From: Stenopsyche tienmushanensis
Taxonomy: Eukaryota > Arthropoda > Insecta > Trichoptera > Stenopsychidae
Direction of reading: 5' to 3'
Length of the DNA stretch: 64,000 nucleotides
Assembly (NCBI GenBank): GCA_008973525.1
Contig: WACJ01000046.1
Span: 1,054,001 to 1,118,000, forward strand
The translations under genes and the position numbers were made by a program. Of this stretch, positions 37,210 to 46,730 are shown in pieces (within the stretch, counting starts at the first letter, position 1; the number at the start of each line of letters is the position of its first letter). Under the pieces are notes generated by a model. The model worked only from the letters and a program-made list of their open reading frames with translations, had not been told where the DNA came from and searched no databases.

Positions 37210-38191
37210 TTAAAGTATCTTTTTAATACCTCTTTCGTAAAATTCGGTCGGTTTTCCACTAAAGTAAGAATCTAAATAATTTTTCACTTGTTCCACAGAA
37301 GTGAATTTTTTATCGCGAAGCGAATGTTCTAATTACTTGAAAAAATGATAATCTAAAGGTGCAATGTCAGGAAAATATGGTGAATGTTGCATCACTTCCA
37401 AATCCAGCTCCCTTATTTTGTTCTGTGTAATCCTTGCTGCGTGTGGTCCTTGCATTATCGTGCTGTAATATTCTTCTTAGGTTGTTAACTAGCACTGATC
37501 GCTTTTTGAGCATTTCCGCTTTTAACATATATAATTGTGCACAGTAAAGCTCTGCTATGATAGTTTGGCCAGGTTTTAATAATTCGTAGTGAATTACGCC
37601 AAAAAAATCTCATCCAACACAAAGGAGGACCTTTTTCAAGGATAATGAAGGTCGAGGGGTAGAAACAGGTACTTGATTTCAAGAAAGCCACTGTTTCTCC
37701 CTTCTCGGACTGTTGAGAGGACCCACTTCTTATCCCCAGTAACGATCCTTTTTAAAAATAGATCGGTTTCATACCTGGACAATAGCGATAAACAAATGAT
37801 TATCCGTTGTTCCAAGACCGTTGATGACAGCTCGTGCGGTACCCAAATTCCCTGTCTATGTTTTTTCCCGAGTATATTCAAATAGTCTTTTACTGTCGAC
37901 CAGGACTGATGTCTAACGATAATTCCTTTATTATTTTTCGAGGATCAGATTCTACCAGAGAATTTAATGCATCATCATCGATTATTGCAGGTCGTTCTGA
38001 TTTTGGTTTATTTTTCGAATCTCTGTCGCCACTTTAGAATTTTTTGAACCATCTATGGCATTTTAGAATATTCAATATGTTGCCATATGTATCACAGATG
38101 CTCTGGGTAGCTTCTTTTGCTTTTATTCTTTATCGAATAAACACAGTAAATAAGATCGCAAATGAGTCTCATCAATTTATGACTTGGACAT
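37210..38191 (-). pseudogene. mariner transposase (DD34D), inactivated
   Basis: ATG at 38189-38191 opens MSKS, then a stop, then IDETHLRSYLLCLF, the first helix-turn-helix. Next come ERPAIIDDDALNSLVESDP and KIIKELS, the second DNA-binding segment, then the linker WVPHEL (in the 37636-37881 segment). The catalytic residues are readable: IVTGDKKW (first D), LQHDNAR (second D, codon 37457-37459) and DIAPLDYHFF (third D, codon 37351-37353). There are 34 residues between the second and third once a one-base shift near RPHAA is taken into account. The gene ends with GIKKIL and TAA at 37210-37212. At least six in-frame stops and two or more frameshifts make it non-functional. Size matches the usual 330-350 residues. 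Confidence 0.92.
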
Positions 38192-38320
38192 TTTTAGTAT
38201 GGCTAAAAAAATATAAAAATATTTAAAAAAGTAAGACAAACAACAGAGCTTCAAAATGACACCAACCTTTACATATTCACTGGACTGTAACTTGAGGCAA
38301 ACTGATGGCAAAGACGCAAC

Positions 38321-38353
38321 CAAAAAAATGACATTTCTTTCCGCTTTATCTAA
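38321..38353 (-). repeat. mariner right terminal inverted repeat
   Basis: Inverse of 37127-37160, followed by TA. Confidence 0.92.
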
Positions 38354-39860
38354 TATTTAACACTAACTATTAATAATCATCACTACAAGGAAGAGGAGAC
38401 CCAAGAATGTATGCAAACTTATAAGCTAAGTGATGTATTTATCACAGTAAAAAAGGTGCTATAAAAAACTTAAATTTACAAATCAATTAGTCAGATAATC
38501 TAAAACTTAACATTAAATTAGATTTACAAAATAAAAAATATAAATATATTTTAATTAAATGTTAAAATCAGTCATTTGAACGCGTTGAACGCGTTCGGCT
38601 AAATTTACTTACGGATAATTGAAAATAAACATTTAGTAAGCTAAAAACTATGATCAATAATTAATAAATTATTATGGTTTGACAATAGACGTAAAGACAC
38701 ATAGAATCTGTTTGTAATAAATATAATTTTATTTTAATTATTTTTCACAATGGATTTTTGAGATGAATTCTACAATTACTTTTAGAGCATAATTCCTAAA
38801 TAGGGCTAAAGGATTAAAAATTCAATTTATTTTTGATCTCATTTATACGAGGATTGGAAAAAGGCAATTCTTTAAGCACAAAGTATAAGAGGCTTTGACG
38901 TCAAAATGAAATCCACTTTTAATTACACAAAGAAAGAAACGTATTTTAATGAATTCGCCAACTTTTACAAAATAAACCCTTCACATTTTAATTTTTTGAA
39001 AGGTACACAGATGATGTCGTATATTCGGAAAGTCTTTGTGGGCGGAGTAAAAAAATGATGCGTGTGTTTTTTTTATATATGTAAATGTTGAAACAGAGAC
39101 TTATAAAAATCCTTTGTGATCAGGGTAGAACCTTCGCACATCTTGTGGGAGATCATGTTCTCTCAGTCTACAGGAAAAGCTTGAAAAATATCGTTTGGTC
39201 TTTTCATGTGAAATATTCATATGGGCTTTGGGTTTGGGTTGGAATTCAAAAGTGAGGAGCACGTGCGAAATCCTTGATAAATTTAAATACACTCCGTTAT
39301 CTGGATATGCATCCTTATACAGTTTTATATATTCTTTGAATACAAATTTGAATACAATTTTGATCAATTTTATTTTATTTATTGAATTATCCATATTTAT
39401 ATTCCCTTTAAAAAAATACCCCTTGAAATTGCTAATTGATCGCTTGTTAAAACAGCTTTGATATTAATATAAGTACTTAATAAAACAATCCATATTTAAA
39501 AATCCAAAATCAAGACTAGAATAAATATAAATACGTACAAATTAATTGGGGCTTCCAAATAAAGCTAAACTTACTAATCGAGTTAATACGATTTTCAAAG
39601 AAATAAACTGACTCACAGGTTCGATTTCCATTGTTGTAAATGTTTATAAATATTCAACATTTCAAAGACTTGTTTTTCTAGTTCTTATTAAGTATACTGA
39701 TCTGAGAGAGATATATAGCATGTACATATATGTTAAGCTTAATCCGGCTTAAAAATGATAAACCCTATTGATACATATATACAAATAATAAATAGATCAG
39801 ACTGCTTATAAAGACAAGTTTGCTGTGTATGCTACCATATTGGTTTGCTGAGCTTTCTGT
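38354..39860. other. AT-rich intergenic DNA
   Basis: No gene recognised. It contains a 9-bp tandem duplication tgaacgcgt-tgaacgcgt near 38577-38595 and a 12-bp palindrome tttgacgtcaaa (38894-38905, CRE-like). A GC-balanced patch lies at 39120-39280. Confidence 0.45.
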
Positions 39861-39878
39861 TTCGTCAGAGCTTTTAAA

Positions 39879-40202
39879 ATGGAGCGAAACTCGTGTCGTC
39901 GCAAGCAGTCGAAACAGGGTGACACTGCGTTAGTGTTGCACTAAAATGTGCATTTTTCGAGATGGAAGGAATATGCTTTTGCAGAGTCTGAAAAGATAAA
40001 AAGCAAACAGGAGCATTTTGCCGATGCAGCCATGGTCTACGACACAGACATCGACCTGACAGAAATGAAGCCAATGTTGATGTTTGAGTGTGAAGGCAGG
40101 ATGTAGCTGGTAGTTGAATCGTGTCATCTTTTTTATCAGCTCTGCGGGTCGTCTGCACGTCCTAGCTTTTTGCTGCAAACATCTTGCCAGCGATGTCTAG
40201 CC
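39879..40202 (+). pseudogene. Unrecognised coding-like frame with two stops
   Basis: One plus frame from ATG at 39879 runs to about 40202 with only two stops (39942-39944 and 40104-40106). The middle portion has convincing protein character: SRWKEYAFAESEKIKSKQ, HFADAAMVYDTDIDLTEMKP and MLMFECEGRM. Base composition is well above the background in GC. I do not recognise the family. It lies 0.5 kb left of a Tigger element and may be a separate transposon-borne or retroposed gene fragment. Confidence 0.38.
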
Positions 40203-40709
40203 TAGCTTCGAGCACAAATAATAGAAATCTCAGACGTCTTTTACATGATTCTACTACTTCCTGAACACCGACTATAATTCACTCTATTCAGCATTTCATT
40301 TATCCATTCAGGATGGCGTTTTGCTCTTTTCGATGTTAATAATTAAACAAATATCTTTAACAAACAAATAATATATTGAATACTTATACTATTAATTAAT
40401 AAAAAAAATACTTTTATTAATCATGCAACAACTTTTTCCAAGAATAATTGTTAATTTTTTATAAAAATTAAGGTTTGGTGATGCCCAATGTAATATTTAA
40501 TCCATAAAAAATCACAAATATATAAATAATTATTGTTACTCACACTTACAATGTTGCCCACTATTCCAAACTTTTAGCAATCTACTTCTTCGTTCAAACA
40601 TAAACACTGTGTTTTAGATTGTTTTTTAAATATTCTGCTATAAATGACATGCTTCAAATACTTTACTGGAGGTCGTGCACTATATAATACTGTGATTATA
40701 TGCGAAGTA
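40203..40709. other. AT-rich spacer with an extra Tigger-terminal-like word
   Basis: tataatactgtgattata (40683-40700) equals, with one difference, 1763-1780 inside the left end of the MITE at 1.75 kb. It sits just outside the Tigger left end at 40710, preceded by ggaggtcgtgc, so a second terminus may abut the element. Confidence 0.4.
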
Positions 40710-41459
40710 CACGTGGGCCTCGTATAACACGGTTTTATACAGTGCATTGGACATAATTTTAAAGTACTATTGATATTGGACAATGCACCAGGACATCCGT
40801 TCGACTTAAAACATCCTAATGTTGAAATATTATTTTTACCGCCAAATATTACGTCTATAATCCAACCCTTAGACTAAGGTATAATTTCAATATTTAAAAA
40901 ATATAATATTTGTTAAACATTTAAAAAATTATTAGGATACATTCGATCAAAATAACCCACTTTAAATTTTTGCTGCAAAATATTTTGGCAAGAAGTAGTC
41001 TCTGTAGAAAATGTTTTACCATCAATAGAATATGAATACCAAAGGACAATAAATATTTTATCGTGATATTAGTGGAGAAGGTTTTGATGATATGGGTATT
41101 TATGACATCGAAGACAAATTAGTCGAAATATTAAATTAATCTACCACAATGAATGACTCAAAAAGCAGTTGCAGTAAAATAGCTACGTGTTTCACATTAA
41201 AAACAAAATATAAAAAAAACAACAGATCTCGAAAAAGAATAAAACATATAGAATTATAAGTGAAAACGATGATGGATCAATGGTATATTATATGTCATTA
41301 AAGATTTTTTTCAATTAATTAGATATAATAAATGTACAAACTTATATAGACCATCTTCGACATTTTTTGGAACGCATACCCTAAATTTGTATGAACTTCA
41401 AACCTTGTATAACACGGTTTTTACGGAATCATATAACCGTGTTATACGAGGCCCGAGTA
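40710..41459 (+). mobile_element. Tigger element, internally deleted, both ends present
   Basis: Left end cacgtgggcctcgtataacacgg starts at 40710 after TA (40708-40709). The right end is its inverse, ccgtgttatacgaggcccgag..., ending about 41459. About 22 bases of each arm match closely. A second subterminal pair, aaccttgtataacacgg (41401-41417), lies next to the right end. The interior, about 750 bp, holds the C-terminal half of a transposase in the plus direction. The N-terminal half has been lost. Same family as 1749-1950 and 25090. Confidence 0.85.
40767..41139 (+). pseudogene. Tigger/CENP-B-like transposase, C-terminal half
   Basis: From 40767 the plus strand reads LLILDNAPGHPFDLKHPNVE followed by ILFLPPNITSIIQPLD, the hallmark second and third catalytic-aspartate blocks of Tigger/jerky-type DDE nucleases. 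The residue after PLD, normally Q, is a TAA (40875-40877), a single-base CAA to TAA change. GIISIFKKY continues in frame. After a decayed stretch, GEGFDDMGIYDIEDKLVEIL with a stop at 41137-41139 matches the acidic tail (family: GGEGFDDV...DIEELL). The first aspartate block is absent here but survives at 25.27 kb in another copy. Confidence 0.88.
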
Positions 41460-42349
41460 TAATTGGCAGTAAGATTTGTTAAAACATGTACTAGCAGATT
41501 CGTTTTATTTTAATTGTATAATAATAAATCGAATTGCTAATAATATTAAACGACAACTTTAATATGTTGAATTTCAATGGTAAGGTAAGCATCATAAGCC
41601 ATAATAATATGTTCACTAAATGAATGAAATCTGAATCAGAGCTTTGATTTGCAATCAAATCCAAATTCAAATTCAACAATACCCTGACTTGGTGGAAATT
41701 AAATTATTGAAGTTGTAAGAGACATCCTATTCAAAATATTCTTAAGCATTTGTAGATAAAATGCAATAACACAAGTCAATAATGGAATTAATTGAATAAC
41801 AAGTTTACTAATCATTTGAAGTAGTGAGTGTCATGAAAACACAAGGACTCTAAGATCATAATTTAGGACTTCAGTATTTGCTGGTTTTTCATTCCATTTC
41901 AAAGATGAAAGCAATCTGCGAGATCCATGCATGTTATAAGCTCTGTAATCTTATTATTTTCTTTTGTCCTTAGCAAGAGTATCACAAGCTCAATTTTTGA
42001 TATCAATGTTGTGCTGAATTAAGTTTCTGAACAAATTTTAGTCGTCTTTTCCGTACCATCAGAAATAAATTGGAAACATTTTTTTAGTCGTATCTTTACC
42101 GCATGTAAATGGGTTGAATGTTAAAACGTTCTATAAAAATCAATTTATTATCAATTTCAGGAGTCAAAAATAGATTTGATGAAAAAGTAAATAAGATGAT
42201 GCCAAACAAAATAAAATATATTTTCAATTTCAAGTCAGGTTTAAAACTTAGCATAAAGAGTCGTTTAAATAGCATCCGTTTAGAGCAACCCCTGCATCGG
42301 TCATAGTTGTTTTTTTTTCCAAAACGAAATCCACCGCAACCTTATGTGA
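41460..42349. other. AT-rich intergenic DNA
   Basis: No certain gene. The minus strand at 41490-42060 reads in places like decayed protein but no family could be assigned. Confidence 0.4.
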
Positions 42350-42600
42350 CTATTTGTAGAAAGTTTGCTCTGTTGTTATTTGGATAGCCCCGAGAGATAT
42401 CAAAAGAGTGGAGAAATCTTGCATTTCTTCCCAGTGCCGAAGAAGAACTTCGTTGTAACTTCGTAACAGAATTATGTTGAGATCGCGGCGAGCGTTATGC
42501 GAATACTGTCCTCCGTCCTGCACAAGCTTTTCAATTCTATCCTAGACATTCGTTCCATCTATCTTTACGACCAATGCACCATGCAATGCTATTATATTTT
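42350..42600 (-). pseudogene. Unrecognised coding fragment with one stop
   Basis: The minus strand is open from about 42600 to TAG at 42350-42352, except for one TAG at 42542-42544. It reads ALHGALVVKIDGTNV, stop, DRIEKLVQDGGQYSHNARRD, LNIILLRSYNEVLLRHWEEM and QDFSTLLISLGAI. Amphipathic leucine-rich helices and balanced codons argue for real ancestry. I cannot name a family. No terminal repeats or splice context were found. Confidence 0.4.
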
Positions 42601-44330
42601 AGAGGTTTAAAAAAAATAAAAGACACCATAGAAGACATATTGAATATGAAATATGACATCAGAAATTTGAACAATAACAAATCTTCAGCATTCTTGCAGC
42701 ATCGTTGCTTATATTAGATTTGTGCCAAAATAACTGCTGTTTTTTTTTATATCCAAAAAACTTTACTCTATCTATAACATTATTTAGGTTTTTAGTCAGA
42801 ACCGTTTCCAAAACTGCATTAACGCATTAATTATAGTTTGATCTGTAAATTATCACATTTTTGTTTGAAAATCCAAGATATAAAGTTATTTTATAATATA
42901 TCATTTTTTAATATTAAATCTTAATGCATTTTTTGTGAGATCAGTTGGAATTCGGTATTTATCATAGCCCGGAATTATTAATAACCGATGTAATTAAGTT
43001 ATCGATATTAGGTTCATCTTTAAGGGCTAAATTTCAAGAATGAAACTTGTGAAAGCATACACAGCATGATTTTTTAGATTGTTCAAACAAATCTGATGAA
43101 AATTTACGGTAGCAATTATCGCATCATTCTAATACAACTATTATTCGAATTCAAAATTCTGATCAACGCATATTCGACAGCTTTGCTTTATTTTTATGTA
43201 AATATTATTACCATGATCGGTTGATATGTATTGAAAAGGCTATCACATTGATTAATACTCCAAAGGTCCAGATTCTGGGCAGTGGGCGGGTAATGTTTTG
43301 TACGACAATATGTACGAAGAGCTATATTTTATCTTCACACATATTATCCCTCATTCCTTTTCCGTTATTTTTTTTTGGTTACGGTCTGATTTATTACCAA
43401 TTTCGTTACAGTATTTGGGAAGCTTCCTATTTTTGTTGGCGAACTAACCTGGTGGGAATACCGTATTTCACAGGGCGATTCACCGTATCTAAAGAAATTA
43501 CCTATTATATCTACACGTAAACGTATGACCCACATACGAAATTTTGTCGGTATTTTTTTGTTTAAATACTAAATAATGTTATATAACCTATGAAAAAATG
43601 TTAATGTTGGGAATGTATTTGCAATAAAGGCGTGTACGCAATTTTCTTTTTGTCGAAATGGATATCTTTTCATGCTATGAAAAACGATCATATATGCGGA
43701 TGTGAGCAATTCCCAAGGGAAGAATGTCTCGTATCTTACATCACAATCTCAATTCCATTTTTGATCAACCTTTATCAAATATTGGATTTATTTAGTGATT
43801 TGATGAGCTATCCGCATGGCAAAAAGCTTTCCGCGGGTTTGACTATGAAGTTGAAGCTTTTAATTTGAATTATGCTAGCATTTTTATTCAACTGAAAGCT
43901 AAACAAATTATTTTTTCTACTGAAAAACTGATCCAAAATGTATGCATACAAAATATTTTGGAAAAATAAATGGATGTCTATAAATTTTATATGTTCTACA
44001 AAATACACTTTAATGACATTGGAACGTTCAAATTATCTTGACTTGTGCTTTTACAAACAGTTACAACACATATTACAAGAAAAGCTTGTTTTATTAGATT
44101 TAGATTTATTAGAAACATTTGCATCATTAAATGCTGTTTTTATTCAACCATAGATTTCTTGGAGTCACGTACTTGTTCCTATGAACTATAATTAATATTT
44201 TAAAGCAATTTATGTTTAATTCCTTTAACTTTATCAAAATATCACAACAACAAATTGTCAATAATTAGAGTGAAATATACGAGAACTTATAAAAGAACGA
44301 TCACATTTTATGATACAAAATAATATTTCA
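42601..44330. other. AT-rich intergenic DNA
   Basis: No recognised gene. A 99-codon plus frame at 43221-43520, hydrophobic and aromatic, has no recognised domain. Confidence 0.4.
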
Positions 44331-44339
44331 ACAAGAGAT

Positions 44340-44600
44340 TTTTGGCTCTAATATCACAAAATAACCACAAGAAAAAATAATGGAACTTTGTTTAGGACTT
44401 CAACCCTATCCATATAATTCACCGGGTATTGTACACTTTGATTACCACTTATTTGGGTCCCTTTTTTTAATCACTTTATGGTAAACGTTTAAGAACAACA
44501 CAATTTTAATATGAGATATTTAATCTTCTAACTGGAGATTCTACTGCATCAAAGTATCATCATTAAATTCTTTAGCTTGATCATTTCATTTACTATCAGT
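44340..44600 (+). pseudogene. mariner transposase remnant, C-terminal part
   Basis: Plus-strand frames between 44340 and 44600 give an ITKxxxKN-like piece, then PYPYNSPGIVHFDYHLFGSL, matching the mariner block PHPPYSPDLAPSDYHLFGSL with the third catalytic aspartate (near 44451). Remnants of the following helical region are split over frames. The rest of the gene and the ends are not recognisable. This is the most decayed of the four mariner traces. Confidence 0.65.
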
Positions 44601-45084
44601 AGTAAGACACGATGTTAATTGTTTATACAAAAATAAAACCATTGTGCTTAAATAAAAGTCTCAAAATACAAATTTTAAATTCTTATATTACTAATTTTTT
44701 TACCAAAAATGTAATAACGATAAAATATTTGTAGTTGAGGCATCGGCGAATTTTTCTTTTGATCGAAAGCTCATTTTGTAAACGATCAAGTCGAATATTT
44801 CCATTTACCACTTTTGTGGTAATATTAATTAAATTGATTGATAGGTAACAAGTAATTATCAAGTAGTTATTCATAGGGTAAATACTGTTACAAGGATAAC
44901 AGTTTTACCAAGAAGTGTTATTGTTAAGATTTGAAACCTCTCTCATAATATTGTATCTTTTCTTGTAGATATTTCTTTCTCGTTTTCATATTAAATTAGC
45001 TGAAAATAGTCGATCAGAAAATAAAAATGTACTTTCGTAGAAAAATAATATATTTTTCATGTTAAAGTGATAATTTATATTAAA
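44601..45084. other. AT-rich spacer
   Basis: Nothing recognised. Confidence 0.45.
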
Positions 45085-45180
45085 GTTTTGTTAAAAAATT
45101 CTTAGAAATCCTATCAATTAAAATCGAGACGACGTAAATATGTATTATGTTTATATAATAATATATTGTACCTATTGTTG

Positions 45181-45196
45181 AAATATATTCATGGTT
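45181..45196 (+). repeat. Target-site duplication of nested LINE, left copy
   Basis: aaatatattcatggtt, identical to 45691-45706. It borders the T-rich (tail) side of the insertion. Confidence 0.85.
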
Positions 45197-45690
45197 TTAT
45201 TTATTTATTTATAAACCTTTATTCAATAAATATAATATAACAAGGTAAAATGGTGTATCAATATACACAATTACATATAAATGGATTAACAATTTAAGTC
45301 TTAGATTACTATCCTTATCTTAATTACAAGTACATATTTTAGTTATAATAAATTTTACATAATAAGAGTTAATTTAATTTTTGTATATATATAGGGGGAA
45401 AAATAGGAGACTTAAAACCCCTTTGCGACATTCCTTAAAAACTATCTTACAAACTAAACAAAATAAATAATTTAATCAATCAATCATATATCCTTCATAC
45501 GTCGCGCATTCATGACTATCAACTATAGTAAAATATGTTTAGGCATTTTGTGAACGTATCTAAAATTATTGTTTTGAGTGGTATATTCGCCGAGTGTAGA
45601 TATGAGATGATTGGTGTGATTTGGAATTTTTGAGTAAAAATTGAGTGTTAGCTTATGAAAAAAATTCTTTATAAGAGGAAGCTTAATTTT
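45197..45690 (-). mobile_element. 5'-truncated non-LTR retrotransposon (LINE) insertion
   Basis: Bounded by a perfect 16-bp direct repeat. On the minus strand it ends, next to the left duplication, with a (TAAA)n-type tail (rc of ttttatttatttatttataaa, 45195-45215). At the other end it carries the last codons of an ORF2-like protein (45523-45690). Between them is a 3' untranslated region of about 300 bases. Truncation from the 5' side, an A-rich simple tail and a long target duplication are the signature of target-primed reverse transcription. Confidence 0.85.
45523..45690 (-). pseudogene. LINE ORF2 C-terminus, Jockey-like
   Basis: Within the inserted segment the minus strand reads LPLIKNFFHKLTLNFYSKIP, NHTNHLISTLGEYTTQNNN and FRYVHKMPKHILL, then a stop at 45523-45525. 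C-termini of Jockey-clade ORF2 proteins have the same pattern: a helix with F.....FY.K...H.NPL, then a short basic tail. Only the extreme end of the protein is present because the copy is 5'-truncated. It could belong to the same family as the fragment at 23.0-23.6 kb, but they do not overlap. Confidence 0.7.
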
Positions 45691-45706
45691 AAATATATTC
45701 ATGGTT
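45691..45706 (+). repeat. Target-site duplication of nested LINE, right copy
   Basis: aaatatattcatggtt, identical to 45181-45196. Confidence 0.85.
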
Positions 45707-45842
45707 ATTATAATGTATGTTATTATTAAAATAAAATAACCATGAAAATATTTCAACAATAGGTATATTATGATATCGACATAATACATGTACGTCGTCT
45801 CAATAATAATTGATAGGATTTCTAAGAATTTTTTAACAAAAC

Positions 45843-46139
45843 AAAAAAAAAACGACATGTTTCCAGCGAACCATAATTGATTCATCTTTTATTAGCGGAA
45901 GGCTTTGGTTTATTTCGAAAAGTAATATTTTTACGGTATAAATAGAGGTTTTTACAAATAAAGCTCACGTTGGGTATCTTGTATCGATAATAACGTACGC
46001 GTCCACTTTAATACCGTATAAATGTTTATATGTATGGCAATACCACTTGGCAATTCTTTACTTACATTATAGTCCTGGCCATTCGGAAATAGCAACGGCG
46101 CAATAGTAAATACACGATGGGCAATAAAAAAATAATATT
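45843..46139. other. AT-rich spacer
   Basis: Nothing recognised. Confidence 0.4.
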
Positions 46140-46480
46140 TGTTAAGGTTTCAGGACACGTATGTGTCGGTGGGAGTCACGCGCGTCCAGAATAACATCTG
46201 CCCTCAGGATCCAAGGGTTGTTTCCATTTTTTTCCCCCGCCAAGCATTAGCAAACAGTCTCGAGGAACCTATACAGTGGCAAGTCAGCAGCTAAAAAAAA
46301 TGTGTATGTACCACAATAACGAATGTGGTGAACGGTCGCCATCATAATGGGGACACGAGAAAGGAGCAAGACCGGCGAATAATAAGCAGCAAGAGGAATC
46401 ACAAAAACGCAATTAACATAAGGACAAGCTTTTGATGGGAAAACGAGCTTATAACTTAAAGTGCGGAAAGACCTAACATG
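46140..46480. promoter_or_regulatory. GC-richer island, candidate regulatory DNA
   Basis: Dense non-repetitive words, including gtgggagtcacgcgcgtcc (46169-46187), catctgccctcagg and ggtcgccatcataatgggg. No open frame of note. Regulatory reading is inferred. Confidence 0.28.
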
Positions 46481-46649
46481 TCCTGCGCATACGAAATAAT
46501 TCCTTTGTTGCTTAGTGATATTTACTTATTATCCATATTTAACATAATTTTATTTAGATCTACATAATCAAATATTGTACAAGTATTTCATATTTGGATG
46601 ACTTAATAATGCCAAAGTTTTAAATATTAAATGACGTAAGTTCTTGAAT

Positions 46650-46730
46650 CAGTGAACTCGGTACATTATATAATTTTACGAAAACATTGTGATTTGAATG
46701 AAAACACTCGTTTTATACGAGGCTCAAAGT
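46650..46730. mobile_element. Possible tiny Tigger/pogo-type MITE
   Basis: Left edge cagtgaactcggta (46650-46663) resembles pogo/Tigger ends (cagtgaacctcg). The right edge ttttatacgaggctc (46711-46725), read inversely, is gagcctcgtataaaa, the terminal word of the Tigger family in this window. TA dinucleotides are nearby on the right. At about 80 bp it would be a minimal two-ended relic. Confidence 0.4.

Larger units (their letters stand above)
37127..38353 (-). mobile_element. mariner element, end to end, inactive
   Basis: Both ends are present. ttaggtaaggcggaaagaaa... (37127-37160) and its inverse ending ...ttccgctttatctaa (38321-38353) agree at all but two substitutions and one T of a T run. 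TA flanks both sides (37125-37126 and 38354-38355). The length, 1227 bp, is typical for mariner (about 1.2-1.3 kb), so there is no large deletion. The transposase gene (minus strand, 37210-38191) is broken by stops and frameshifts. The well-preserved ends suggest the insertion is not ancient, or that it moved as a passenger copy. Confidence 0.93.
45085..45842. mobile_element. Long-hairpin (foldback/MITE) element split by a LINE
   Basis: Left arm 45085-45196 and right arm 45725-45842 are inverted copies of each other over about 112-118 bases, with few differences (for example gttttgttaaaaaattctta... against its inverse ending ...taagaattttttaacaaaac). Without the LINE at 45197-45690 and one copy of the 16-bp duplication, the element would be about 248 bp with a loop of under 20 bases. 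Coding capacity is nil. The long perfect-ended hairpin is typical of snapback MITEs. Flanking target duplications are unclear because both flanks are A/T runs. Confidence 0.8.

Noticed and set aside
45523..45885. 120-codon minus frame as one protein
   Set aside because: It spans a LINE insertion boundary. Only 45523-45690 is LINE-derived; the rest is hairpin-element sequence read by chance.
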